A stretch of 64,000 bases of DNA from Streptomyces sparsogenes (lineage in GTDB: Bacteria > Actinomycetota > Actinomycetes > Streptomycetales > Streptomycetaceae). The stretch is from assembly GCF_001704635.1 (NCBI RefSeq), contig NZ_MAXF01000191.1:1-64000 (forward strand), given 5' to 3'. Under the pieces are notes generated by a model. The model did not search any database. It worked only from the letters and a program-made list of their open reading frames with translations, and was not told the DNA's origin. A program made the translations under genes and the position numbers. Below, one piece after another: positions 16,560 to 24,421 of the stretch; position 1 is the first letter of the stretch, and the number at the start of each line of letters is the position of its first letter.

Positions 16560-17611
16560 CCCTCCCCCTCCGCTCGGCCTCCCGCGGCCCCTCGTACCTC
16601 AGCGAGGACGAAGTGGCGGTCTACGACTGCGTCCTGAGGTACCAGCAGGTCACCAGAGAGCGTCTGAGTACCGTCCCCGACCTGGAGTTATCGGAGGAAC
16701 AACTCGACTCGGCGGTCGGCGGACTGCTGGAGCTGGGCCTGCTGCGGGCCCATACGAAGGATCCGGCGCTGCTGGTGCCCGTGGACCCCGATCTGGCCGC
16801 CGCCGCCCTCGCCGCCCCGATCCGGGCCTCCCTTCAGGAACAGCGGCGCCATCTGAACCAGATCAGTGTCGAATTCGGCCGGCTGCGCGCGCACTTCCTC
16901 GACGGCCGGCGCCGGCCCTCCGACAGCATCGAGATCATCCCGCATCTGGACGAGGTCCGCGCCGCCTTGAACCGTGCCTCCGACGAGTGCCGGGGGGAGG
17001 TCCTGAGCAGCCAGCCCGGCGGCGGGCGGGCGCCGGAGGTGCTGCAGGAGGCGATGAGCCGGGACACGGCGCTGCTCGCCCGGGGGGTGCGGATGCGCAC
17101 CCTCTACCACCACACGGCCCGGTTCAACGCGCCGAGCCAGGCGTACGTGGCCGTGCTGTCCGGGCTGGGCGCCGAGTACCGGACCGTCCACGATCCGTTC
17201 GGCCGGCTGATCGTCTTCGACCGTGACCTGGCGTTCATCCCGGAGGAGGAGGACGGCCTGGGGGCGGTGGTGGTGCGGGAGCCGTCCATCGTGGGCTACC
17301 TCCGCTCGGTCTTCGAGAACGCCTGGGCCCACGCCAGGCCCTTCTCGGACGCCGCCGCCGACGGCCTGGAGGCGGTGGCCAAGGAGTTGGACGGGACGAT
17401 CCTGCGCCTGCTGGCGGCGGGCTACAAGGACGAGGCGATCGGCCGCAGGCTGGGGATGTCGCTGCGCACCACCCGCAAGCACGTGGCCGACATCATGGAC
17501 TCCCTCGGCGCGGTGAGCCGGTTCCAGGCGGGGGTCCTCGCGGCCCGGGCCGGTCTGCTGGACCAGGAGGACGAGGAGCCGGGCGCCGATGAGCGGGAGG
17601 CCGGCCGGTAG
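16556..17611 (+). CDS. TrmB/LuxR-type transcriptional regulator with TTA codon
   Basis: 351-residue regulator of a Streptomyces type combining an N-terminal winged-helix-like segment (SEDEVAVYDCVL...VGGLLELGLL), a central ligand-binding-like region and a C-terminal LuxR helix-turn-helix (LLAAGYKDEAIGRRLGMSL...RKHVADIMDSLGA, about residues 285-330). GTG start at 16556 overlapping the Nudix gene. A TTA codon at 16688-16690 (Leu45) makes it a candidate bldA-dependent pathway regulator. Its position between the two biosynthetic halves suits a cluster-situated role. Confidence 0.85.
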   Translation: MTLPLRSASRGPSYLSEDEVAVYDCVLRYQQVTRERLSTVPDLELSEEQLDSAVGGLLELGLLRAHTKDPALLVPVDPDLAAAALAAPIRASLQEQRRHLNQISVEFGRLRAHFLDGRRRPSDSIEIIPHLDEVRAALNRASDECRGEVLSSQPGGGRAPEVLQEAMSRDTALLARGVRMRTLYHHTARFNAPSQAYVAVLSGLGAEYRTVHDPFGRLIVFDRDLAFIPEEEDGLGAVVVREPSIVGYLRSVFENAWAHARPFSDAAADGLEAVAKELDGTILRLLAAGYKDEAIGRRLGMSLRTTRKHVADIMDSLGAVSRFQAGVLAARAGLLDQEDEEPGADEREAGR

Positions 17612-17632
17612 CGGGCACGGGTGTCACGCCTT

Positions 17633-17682
17633 CGCGGGACCGGGGACACGGGACCGGGCACGCGGGACCGGGGACACGGGAC
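17633..17682. repeat. 22-bp direct repeat, two copies 28 bp apart
   Basis: CGCGGGACCGGGGACACGGG plus AC occurs at 17633-17654 and 17661-17682, with partial GGGACCGGG copies between. It lies just after the LuxR-type regulator stop; it may be slippage or a repeated binding site. Confidence 0.8.
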
Positions 17683-17766
17683 TGGCGGACCGGGCGGCGG
17701 GCCGGTGATGATGCGGTGCGCTTCCGCGTCGGCCGCGAGAAGCGACCCCGACAGCGGAGGGCAGCG

Positions 17767-18336
17767 GTGTCCGCGACGGACTGGGAACTCTTCCTCCGCG
17801 ACATAGCGCTGTGCCTGGCGACGTACCAGGGCCGGGGGCCGGCCGTGGTCTGGCCCGACCGCGCCCACGCCGTCCTCCCCCGCCTCCGGGACCCCCATGG
17901 CCGCCATGCCCGCCGCGAACCCCGCGACCTCCGTGGCCCCCGTGGCCCCGGTGGCCTCCGCGGCCCCCGTGGCGCGTACGGCGGCCGGGCCGACGCCGGC
18001 CCGCGCCCCGCGCCCCGCGGCACCGGCGCCGGCCGGCTGGCCGCCGATCTGGGCCACCGCATGGGCTACGCCGTCGAGGCCTTCCAGCACACGCTCCCCG
18101 CCGAGCGGGCACTCGCCCTCCGACACCCCGGCGCCGACACCCTGGTCTGTCTCCTCCAGGGCGGGGCGCGCTGCCACGTCGAGGGCCCGGGCCGGCCGGG
18201 CGGCGAGGGCTGGGGGATCGATCTGCGGCTGTGCGCCGGCGAGGTCTTCTACACCCCGGCGGGCCACAGCTGCACGCTTTCCGGCGCCCGCGCCCCCTGC
18301 CCGCTGCTGCTGCTCGTGCTCCGCGCGGTCCCGTGA
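17767..18336 (+). CDS. Cupin-like protein with low-complexity middle
   Basis: 189-residue product. The C-terminal half reads as a beta-barrel sensor or small cupin (LVCLLQGGARCHVEG, then GEVFYTPAGHSCTL). The middle, about residues 45-90, is Arg/Gly/Pro-rich and looks like expanded low-complexity sequence, which hides any domain there. GTG at 17767 was chosen because GGAGGG lies five bases upstream. Function unknown. Confidence 0.5.
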   Translation: MSATDWELFLRDIALCLATYQGRGPAVVWPDRAHAVLPRLRDPHGRHARREPRDLRGPRGPGGLRGPRGAYGGRADAGPRPAPRGTGAGRLAADLGHRMGYAVEAFQHTLPAERALALRHPGADTLVCLLQGGARCHVEGPGRPGGEGWGIDLRLCAGEVFYTPAGHSCTLSGARAPCPLLLLVLRAVP

Positions 18337-18544
18337 CCCGCCGGACGGGCGGCCGGGAGGGCGGAAACTCCCGGATGAATATCCCTCATCCCGTTATGGC
18401 CACCCCTCGCCTTGCTGTCCGGCACGTTGGTGAGCGGCGGCGCGCGTGGTGCGCGCTCCGCGCCCCGAGCCATGATCGAGGCGTCAGCCCAGGGCGGATC
18501 GCCCCCATCATCCGCATCCGATCGCATCCACCGGAGGCCATGAC
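18337..18544. promoter_or_regulatory. Spacer before the small secreted peptide gene
   Basis: 208 bp with AT-richer patches (GATGAATATCCCTCATCCCGTTATGG around 18374), likely the promoter of the next gene. No gene seen. Confidence 0.35.
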
Positions 18545-18757
18545 ATGAAAAAGCCGGTTCTTTCCGCCGCCGTGACCGCGCTCGCCGCTCTCGCCCTCGC
18601 CTTCGCCTTCCTCCTCCCGAGCGCGGCCGCGCGGACGGCCGGCGCCGACTCGCGGCCCGCGTCCTCCCCGGCCGTCTCCCTGGCCGACGACGCACGGGGG
18701 ATGGCCGGCTTCCGCTCTCCTGGCGACGACGACACCGGCTGGGGACGCCGCGGGTAA
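18545..18757 (+). CDS. Small secreted peptide of unknown function
   Basis: 70-residue protein with a textbook Sec signal peptide: MKKP start, a hydrophobic Ala/Leu core, and LPSAAARTAG with an AxA-type cleavage site near residue 29. The predicted mature peptide is about 40 residues, acidic, with a GDDDTGWGRRG tail. The ATG at 18545 follows CGGAGGC at suitable spacing. It precedes two cluster-situated regulators. Not a family I recognise; possible roles range from signalling peptide to a spurious leader. Confidence 0.6.
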   Translation: MKKPVLSAAVTALAALALAFAFLLPSAAARTAGADSRPASSPAVSLADDARGMAGFRSPGDDDTGWGRRG

Positions 18758-18796
18758 GTCATCACCGGCCACGGGGGCGGTGCGCGAGGGGGGACG

Positions 18797-18818
18797 GTGA
18801 CGCCGTCCGGCGGCGTCA
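18797..18818 (+). promoter_or_regulatory. Hairpin in the leader of the small LuxR gene
   Basis: TGACGCCG-TCCGG-CGGCGTCA forms a perfect 8-bp stem upstream of the ATG at 18869. It could be an attenuator or an operator; its overlap with a possible GTG start at 18797 is one reason to prefer the later start. Confidence 0.4.
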
Positions 18819-18868
18819 CCGCCTCGACCCGTCGTACCGCGAGGCCAGGAGAGAGGCCGCTCACCACC

Positions 18869-19141
18869 ATGGGACCACTCGACCGTCGTGTGCTGGAGAC
18901 GCTCAGCGACCGCGAACGCGAGGTGCTGGACTGCGTCCTGGAGGGACACACCTACTCCTCCGCGGCGCGGCTGCTGGGCCTGAGCCCGCACACCGTCGAC
19001 ACGTACATGCGTCGCGTCCGGGCCAAGGCGGGGGTCAGCAATCGCATGCAACTCCTGCGGCTCGCGATGATCGACGCTCTCGGTGAGGGCACGGGGGACA
19101 CGGGGCTAACACGGGGACACGCGCATCCAGACAGAAGGTGA
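18869..19141 (+). CDS. Short LuxR-type HTH protein
   Basis: 90-residue protein consisting almost only of a LuxR/GerE helix-turn-helix: TLSDREREVLDCVLEGHTYS, then AARLLGLSPHTVDTYMRRVR and KAGVSNRMQLLRLA. No receiver or sensor domain, so it resembles stand-alone GerE-like regulators. The ATG at 18869 was preferred over GTG 18797, whose spacing to its Shine-Dalgarno is too short. It ends seven bases before the SARP gene and is probably co-transcribed with it. Confidence 0.8.
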   Translation: MGPLDRRVLETLSDREREVLDCVLEGHTYSSAARLLGLSPHTVDTYMRRVRAKAGVSNRMQLLRLAMIDALGEGTGDTGLTRGHAHPDRR

Positions 19142-19147
19142 GGTTCC

Positions 19148-20644
19148 GTGGAGTTCCACTTGCTCGGGCCCCTGGAGGTGTCCGAGGACGGGGCGGCGGT
19201 GCCCCTGGGCGGAGTGATCAAGCGGGGCGCGCTCGCCCATCTCCTCATCCACGCCAACAGCGTGGTGTCCGCGAGCAGGCTGCTGGCCGCCCTGTGGCCC
19301 GGCGACACCCCGCTGACCGCGAGAAAGATGCTGCAGAACGCCGTGCGGGACCTGCGCCGGCTGCTGTCCTCGGGCCCGGTGCGCGACCGCGGCCCGGGCG
19401 GGCGGGTGGCGCTGGTGACCGACGCCCCCGGCTACCGGCTGCGGGTCGACCCCGAGGCGATCGACCTGTTCCGCTTCCAGCAGGCGGTGGAGCGCGGCCA
19501 CGCCGAGGTGGCGGCGGGCTCATACGACTCGGCGGCCCGCGTGCTGCGGGAGGCGCTGGGGCTGTGGCGGGGGTCCGCGCTGGCCGATCTGGTGGAGTGC
19601 GGCCTCTCCTGGCCCGAGCCGACCGCCTGGGAGAACGCCCGGCTGAACGCCCTGGAGGACCTCTTCGAGGCCGAGCTGGCCCGCGGCCGCCACCAGGCGG
19701 TCCTCGGCGAACTGCAGGCGGTCGCCGCCGCCGAGCCCACGCGGGAGCGGCTGAGCTGTCAGCTCATGCTGGCCCTGTACCGCTGCGGCCGGCAGACCGA
19801 CGCCCTCGCCGCCTACCGCCGCATCCGGGCCGAGTTGCTCGAACGGTACGGCCTGGAACCCACCCCCGGGATGCGGAAGCTGGAGCGGGCGATCCTCGAA
19901 CAGGCGCCGGAGCTCGACCCGCCGTGCGGTCCCGCGCTGATCGAGGTGGCGACCCTGCCCGGAGCCCACGGGGCGCGGCGGGCCTCCGCCCCGGGCGGTG
20001 CCGGGCTCACCGCCGTGCGGGGACGGGCCACGCGCAACCGGATCAGCCTGGTATGGGTGCGTTACGCCCTGGAGGGGCCGGGGCACGACCCGTCGAGCAT
20101 CCAGGACGGTCTGCGGGAGGCCGAGCGGGCCGTCCGCGAGGAGGGCGAGCGGTTCGGCGGGACGATGGGACACGCGGCCGGGTCCGTCTTCTCACTGCTG
20201 TTCGGCCACCCCGAGGCGGGTCCGGACGACGCCGCCCGGGCGGTGCGGGCGGCGTTCGCCGTACGCGACCGGCTCGCCGCCCGGGGCTCCGGAGCGGCGG
20301 CTCCCGCCGCGCCGGCGGGCCTCCATGTGGCCGTGGCCACCGGGGACGCCTACCTGCTGCTCCGCCCCGGGGAGACGGACGCCCCCCGGGTGATGGGCGA
20401 GGTGGCGGACCGATGTCTGAGGTTACTGGCGCTCGCCCCCCAGGGGCAGGTACGGGTCTGCGAGGTCACCCGCCGGGCGAGTGAACCGGACATCGCCTAC
20501 CGCGTCGGCCCGGAGCCGCCCGAGGGATGGGAGGCGGTCCGGGTCCGCGGGCACGGGTGTTGCGCCGACGGGGGCCCCGCGGCCGGGCCCCTGGAGTGGC
20601 CGGTTCCGGAGCACGCCGAACTGCCCGCGCGCGCCGCGCTCTGA
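19148..20644 (+). CDS. SARP-family activator with C-terminal degenerate cyclase-like domain
   Basis: 498-residue SARP. Residues about 1-95 form the OmpR-like winged helix (MEFHLLGPLEVSEDGAAVPL), about 95-250 the bacterial transcriptional activation domain (LFRFQQAVERGHAE...YGLEPTPGMRKLERAIL). The C-terminal half resembles a class III nucleotidyl-cyclase fold (LLFGHPEAGPDDAARAVRAA, GLHVAVATGDAY), but the metal-binding aspartates are not evident, so it is more likely a sensor. A TTA codon at 20423-20425 suggests bldA control. SARPs bind 11-bp-period direct repeats next to -10 boxes; one such repeat lies at 33063-33081 in the divergent promoter of the right-hand operon, a plausible target. GTG start at 19148. 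Confidence 0.88.
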   Translation: MEFHLLGPLEVSEDGAAVPLGGVIKRGALAHLLIHANSVVSASRLLAALWPGDTPLTARKMLQNAVRDLRRLLSSGPVRDRGPGGRVALVTDAPGYRLRVDPEAIDLFRFQQAVERGHAEVAAGSYDSAARVLREALGLWRGSALADLVECGLSWPEPTAWENARLNALEDLFEAELARGRHQAVLGELQAVAAAEPTRERLSCQLMLALYRCGRQTDALAAYRRIRAELLERYGLEPTPGMRKLERAILEQAPELDPPCGPALIEVATLPGAHGARRASAPGGAGLTAVRGRATRNRISLVWVRYALEGPGHDPSSIQDGLREAERAVREEGERFGGTMGHAAGSVFSLLFGHPEAGPDDAARAVRAAFAVRDRLAARGSGAAAPAAPAGLHVAVATGDAYLLLRPGETDAPRVMGEVADRCLRLLALAPQGQVRVCEVTRRASEPDIAYRVGPEPPEGWEAVRVRGHGCCADGGPAAGPLEWPVPEHAELPARAAL

Positions 20645-20659
20645 GCCGCCGCCGGGTGC

Positions 20660-20691
20660 TTCCCCTCGGGTCCGGGCGGGCCCGAGGGGAA
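20660..20691. terminator. Strong hairpin between SARP and methyltransferase genes
   Basis: TTCCCCTCGGG pairs perfectly with CCCGAGGGGAA across a 10-base loop. It lies between two convergent genes and should terminate both. Confidence 0.85.
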
Positions 20692-20709
20692 CGGCTCACC
20701 CGGCACGGC

Positions 20710-21489
20710 TCACGCGGCGCCGGGTTTCACCGCGCGGTGCAGGGTGCGGCAGGGGACGCTGGTCAGGGAGCAGGAGCCCGACTCGCAGTTGAGGTACTCG
20801 GGCTCGAAGTTGTGGTCGACGGACACGAGTCCGGCGGCGGCGAGCGCCCGCGCCACCTCTTCCGGGTCGTACTCCCAGCTCCGCAGGGTCTGGTCCACGC
20901 GTACGCACGCGGGGCCCGACCCCAGGGCGCCCGAGACGCGCAGCATGCCGGTCCTGGCCTCGTCGTCCCAGACCCCGCGCTTGACGACGACCGCGTCGGG
21001 GCCGTCCGTCAGGGTGACGTGGTTCCAGTGGCGGAAGTGCGAGGCGGTGAACAGGTCGAACACGAACTCCCCGCCCTCGACGAGCGCCTCGCGCACGGCC
21101 GTGAAGCAGCGCGTCAGCTCGGCCGGGGACTCGAGGTGGTTGAGGGCTCCGTCCAGGCTGACGCAGGCGGCCACGGGGCGCGGGAGACGGAAGTCGCGGG
21201 CGTCCGCCTCCAGGAGGGTCACCGCCCCGTTGTCGAGGTCGGGGGCGAGTTTCTTGCGCGCGATGTCGAGCATGTCGGCGGAGCCGTCGACGCCGGTGAC
21301 CCGCCATCCGGCGGCGGCCAGCACGGAGACGGTCACCCCCGTGCCGCAGCACAGGTCGAGGGCCGTGCGCTCCGGCAGCCGCCGCCGGTCCAGGTGGTCG
21401 GCGAGCCGGGGCGAGAAGGTGTGCGTCCAGCCCGTGTACTGACCGTCGAAGAAGCGCGCGAAGCCGTCCTTGTAGTAGTAGCTGCCCAT
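20710..21489 (-). CDS. SAM-dependent methyltransferase
   Basis: 259-residue class I methyltransferase: ALDLCCGTGVTVSVLAAAGW is SAM motif I, VTGVDGSADMLDIARKK motif II, and FVFDLFTASHFRHW a later strand. The C-terminal tail has cysteines in NCESGSCSLTSVPCRTLH, unusual for the family and perhaps a metal site. Last gene of the 12-gene minus operon. ATG at 21489. The substrate could be an O or N atom of the cluster product. Confidence 0.85.
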   Translation of the reverse strand: MGSYYYKDGFARFFDGQYTGWTHTFSPRLADHLDRRRLPERTALDLCCGTGVTVSVLAAAGWRVTGVDGSADMLDIARKKLAPDLDNGAVTLLEADARDFRLPRPVAACVSLDGALNHLESPAELTRCFTAVREALVEGGEFVFDLFTASHFRHWNHVTLTDGPDAVVVKRGVWDDEARTGMLRVSGALGSGPACVRVDQTLRSWEYDPEEVARALAAAGLVSVDHNFEPEYLNCESGSCSLTSVPCRTLHRAVKPGAA

Positions 21490-21529
21490 GTTCGCCCTTC
21501 CTGTGCGGGGGATGCGGATGTGCGGGGGG

Positions 21530-22483
21530 TCAGCCGGCCCGGAGGGCGGGCGCGACGTGCCGGGCGAAGAGTTCGCAGCTGCGCCAGTCGACCGGCGGGC
21601 GGGCACCGAGCAGGAAGTCCCGGACGCCGAGGGCGAGATAGGGCCGCAGGCGCTCGACGCACTGCTCGGGGGTCCCCACGACCACGTACTCGGACCAGTC
21701 GGGTGAGTCGGCCCCGATGCGCCGCCGCAGTTCCTCGGCCCGCTCACGGGCCTCCCGCGCGTCCTCGCCGAGGACCGCGCGGAAGGTCACCGACTTGCGG
21801 ATGTCCCGCGGATCGCGTCCCACGGCGGCGCAGTGGCCTTCGAGGCTGCTCAGCGTGGCCCGGTAGGCGTCGGGGGTGCCGGCGAGGGTGTTCCAGATGT
21901 CGGCGTGCTCGGCGACGACGCGCAGCGTCCGTTTCCTCCCCTCACCGCCGATCACCAGGGGCAGGCGGCGCTGGAGCGGCTTCGGTTCCAGATGGGCGTC
22001 CGTGAGCCGGAAGTGCTTGCCGTCGAAGGTGCTCGACTCGCCGGTCCACAGTCCGCGCATGACGCGGCAGGCCTCGTCCAGCATGTCCAGCCGCGTCCCG
22101 GCGGACGGGAAGGGGATGCCGTACTGCTCGTAGGCGAGGTCGGGGCCGGCCGCGCCGATCCCGAACTCCAGGCGGCCGCCGGAGACGTGGTCGACGGTGG
22201 CCGCCGCGGCGGCGGCGAGCGCGGGATGGCGCCAGGTCACCGCCGAGACGAGCACGGCGCAGCGGATGCGGGTGGTCCGTGCCGCCAGCGCGGAGAGCAG
22301 CGTCAGCCCCTCGAAGCACGGTCCGGCGGGGCCGCCGAGGGGTGGCCGGAAGTGGTCGAAGAGGGAGACCCAGTCGAAGCCGAGTTCCTCCGCGCGCTGC
22401 CACAGGTGGAGGGCTTCGGGGAAGGTGCGGTACTGCTGGCCCGAGTGGAGGCCGACCCGGACGGTGTCGTCATGAATCTGCAT
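21530..22483 (-). CDS. LLM-class (luciferase-like) flavin/F420 oxidoreductase
   Basis: 317-residue bacterial-luciferase-like TIM barrel: FDWVSLFDHFRPPLGG, GRLEFGIGAAG and LPLVIGGEGRKRTLRVVAEH are typical of the F420-dependent LLM class. Some members in biosynthetic clusters oxidise carrier-bound substrates. Here the ATG overlaps the end of the free ACP gene by 14 bp, which fits a carrier-linked substrate, but that is inference. Whether FMN or F420 is used cannot be read. Confidence 0.8.
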   Translation of the reverse strand: MQIHDDTVRVGLHSGQQYRTFPEALHLWQRAEELGFDWVSLFDHFRPPLGGPAGPCFEGLTLLSALAARTTRIRCAVLVSAVTWRHPALAAAAAATVDHVSGGRLEFGIGAAGPDLAYEQYGIPFPSAGTRLDMLDEACRVMRGLWTGESSTFDGKHFRLTDAHLEPKPLQRRLPLVIGGEGRKRTLRVVAEHADIWNTLAGTPDAYRATLSSLEGHCAAVGRDPRDIRKSVTFRAVLGEDAREARERAEELRRRIGADSPDWSEYVVVGTPEQCVERLRPYLALGVRDFLLGARPPVDWRSCELFARHVAPALRAG

Positions 22484-22763
22484 CGGTTCCGGCTCGCTCC
22501 TGTTCCTGTCGGTGCGGCGGTGTGACGAGGGGGCGGACGGCTTCGGTGAGGGTCCGGACGGTGCGGAACACTTCGGGGGTGACGGCGTCCGCGGGGAACC
22601 GCAGGGAGAAGGTCTCCTCCAGGTCGACGAGGAGGCCGGCGACGCCGAGCGAGGTCACTCCCAGGGCCGACAGCTCGGTGTCCGGGTCGAGTTCGCCCTC
22701 CGGCACCGCCGGCTCGGCTCGGCGCCGCACCGCCTGGGCGACGGAGGTCATGAGGGGGTCCAT
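22470..22763 (-). CDS. Free-standing acyl carrier protein
   Basis: 97-residue ACP. The phosphopantetheine site is the serine of SALGVTSLGVAGLLVDLEET. The ATG at 22763 has GGAAGGA upstream. It is the second carrier in this operon (the other is fused to an aldehyde dehydrogenase) and lies next to the luciferase-like oxidase gene, with adenylating enzymes nearby that could load it. Confidence 0.85.
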   Translation of the reverse strand: MDPLMTSVAQAVRRRAEPAVPEGELDPDTELSALGVTSLGVAGLLVDLEETFSLRFPADAVTPEVFRTVRTLTEAVRPLVTPPHRQEQERAGTDADS

Positions 22764-22807
22764 GGGTGGTCCTTCCGCTGGGAGGCCGCTGCCGGGCGCG
22801 CGCCAGG

Positions 22808-23812
22808 TCAGCCGGCCGAGAAGTGGTGAACGGTCCGGTGGCGGTAGACCTCGCCGGGGTCGAGCCGGACCGGCGGGTAGTCGGCGCGGTTGGGCGCGTC
22901 GGGCAGCGCCCCGGCCTCCAGGCAGATCCCCGACCGGCGCCGCCCGGAGAAGCCGTCGGCCGTGTAGACCCCGAGCCCGGGCTGGTCCGTGACCACGCGC
23001 ATGGTGCGCCCGGACACCGGGTCGTGGAGCTCGGCGGCCCAGGCCGGATCGTCCAGGACGAAGCAGTTGTCCAGCGCGTGGTCGCCGAGGGTTCTGGGCC
23101 CGGAGTAGTCGAGCGGGCCGCCCGCGATGTCGGCCGGGGGGCCGGGCAGCGGTACCAGCTGGTCGTCGAAGAGGGTCGTCCGGGTGGAGTTGACCGCCAG
23201 TGTGTGGCCGTCGATCGGGCCGGACCCGGCCAGGTTCCAGAAGGCGTGGTTGGTCAGGCTCACCACGGTGGTCGCCGTGGTGGTGGCCTCGTACGCGAAG
23301 GTCAGGCGGCCGCCGGGCGCCACTTCGTAGACCACCTCGGCGGACAGCGCCCCGGGGTAGCCCTGGTCGCCGTCCGGGCTGTCCAGGCGCAGCCGCAGCG
23401 CCGCCGCGTCCCCGCGCGGCTCGGGGCGCGCCTGCCACACGTACCGGTCGAAGCCGATGGCTCCGCCGTGGAGGTGGTGCCGCCCGTCGTTGCGGTCGAG
23501 TTCGTACGTGACGCCGTCGAGCACCAGCCGACCGCCCGCCACGCACCGGCAGTAGCGGCCCACGGTGGAGCCGACGTAGGGGTTGCGCGCCCGGTCCTGA
23601 TAGGCGGCCAGGTCCGGGAGGTTCACCACCACGTTCTCCGGGCGTCCCTCGCGGTCGGGCACCAGCACCTCGACGAGGCCGGCACCGTACGTCCACACGG
23701 TGATGGCCAGGCCCTCGCCGGTGTCCAGGGTGTAGGCGTCCACCCGGGTCGGTCCCTGGCCCGCGTGTCCGGCCGTGGTCCCGACCGTCTCGCGTCGTAT
23801 GGTCGCCGCCAT
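22808..23812 (-). CDS. Aldose 1-epimerase (mutarotase)
   Basis: 334-residue galactose-mutarotase-like protein. RNPYVGSTVGRYCRCVAGGR, then NDGRHHLHGG (catalytic-type histidine), TNHAFWNLAG and ICLEAGALPDAPN (catalytic-type Glu) match the family closely. It interconverts anomers of aldoses. In this operon, with SIS and BtpA proteins, it supports a sugar or sugar-phosphate step. It starts five bases after the GNAT stop. ATG at 23812. Confidence 0.88.
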   Translation of the reverse strand: MAATIRRETVGTTAGHAGQGPTRVDAYTLDTGEGLAITVWTYGAGLVEVLVPDREGRPENVVVNLPDLAAYQDRARNPYVGSTVGRYCRCVAGGRLVLDGVTYELDRNDGRHHLHGGAIGFDRYVWQARPEPRGDAAALRLRLDSPDGDQGYPGALSAEVVYEVAPGGRLTFAYEATTTATTVVSLTNHAFWNLAGSGPIDGHTLAVNSTRTTLFDDQLVPLPGPPADIAGGPLDYSGPRTLGDHALDNCFVLDDPAWAAELHDPVSGRTMRVVTDQPGLGVYTADGFSGRRRSGICLEAGALPDAPNRADYPPVRLDPGEVYRHRTVHHFSAG

Positions 23813-23817
23813 GCCGG

Positions 23818-24408
23818 TCAGTCCTTTTCCGGGTCGGCCGCGGCCGGGCGCAGGGGCCGGTGGAGGTGGGCGTGGCGCCTGCCCGCCCCGTCGTCGAAGG
23901 TGGGGCCGCAGGGGGTGAAGCCCAGCAGGGCGAGCAGGGCGCAGGTGTCGCGCAGGTCGGGGTTGACCTGGGCGCGCAGCACGTCGCCGCCCGTGTCGGC
24001 CGCCACCTCCACGGCCCGGCGCACGCACCGCACCCCGACCAGCGCCCCGGAGGTCAGCCACGCGGGGGCGACGGCCAGCCGCTGCAGGTACCGGGGCCGC
24101 TCGGCGGGCGGGAACACCGTCTCGTCCGTGCCGGTGGGCGGGCGCTCGGTCAGGGTGAACATGCCGGCCGGGCCGGTGGCATGGTGCAGCAGGTGCACCG
24201 CGCCGGACTCCACCAGGCGCCGGGTGGTCTCCGGCCGCCGCGCCGGGGCGGGCGTGCCGGACATGGCCGCTTGATGGGCGTCGCACGAGGTCAGCAGCGC
24301 GTGGACCAGGTCCGGGTCGGTGGCCGTGAGCCACCGCCAGGGGGGCGGTCCGGCGGGGTCGGTACCGGTGGGGTGCGGATCGGTGGGCGGTGCCTCGGCC
24401 CGGGACAT
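23818..24408 (-). CDS. GNAT-family acyltransferase
   Basis: 196-residue protein with the C-terminal GNAT pattern: LQRLAVAPAWLTSGALVGVRC for the acyl-CoA loop and LLALLGFTPCGP for the late strand. It may acylate an amine or use a carrier-bound acyl group. Located between the mutarotase and the ACP-aldehyde dehydrogenase genes in one transcription unit. Substrate unknown. Confidence 0.7.
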   Translation of the reverse strand: MSRAEAPPTDPHPTGTDPAGPPPWRWLTATDPDLVHALLTSCDAHQAAMSGTPAPARRPETTRRLVESGAVHLLHHATGPAGMFTLTERPPTGTDETVFPPAERPRYLQRLAVAPAWLTSGALVGVRCVRRAVEVAADTGGDVLRAQVNPDLRDTCALLALLGFTPCGPTFDDGAGRRHAHLHRPLRPAAADPEKD

Positions 24409-24421
24409 CGCGGCCCCTCCC

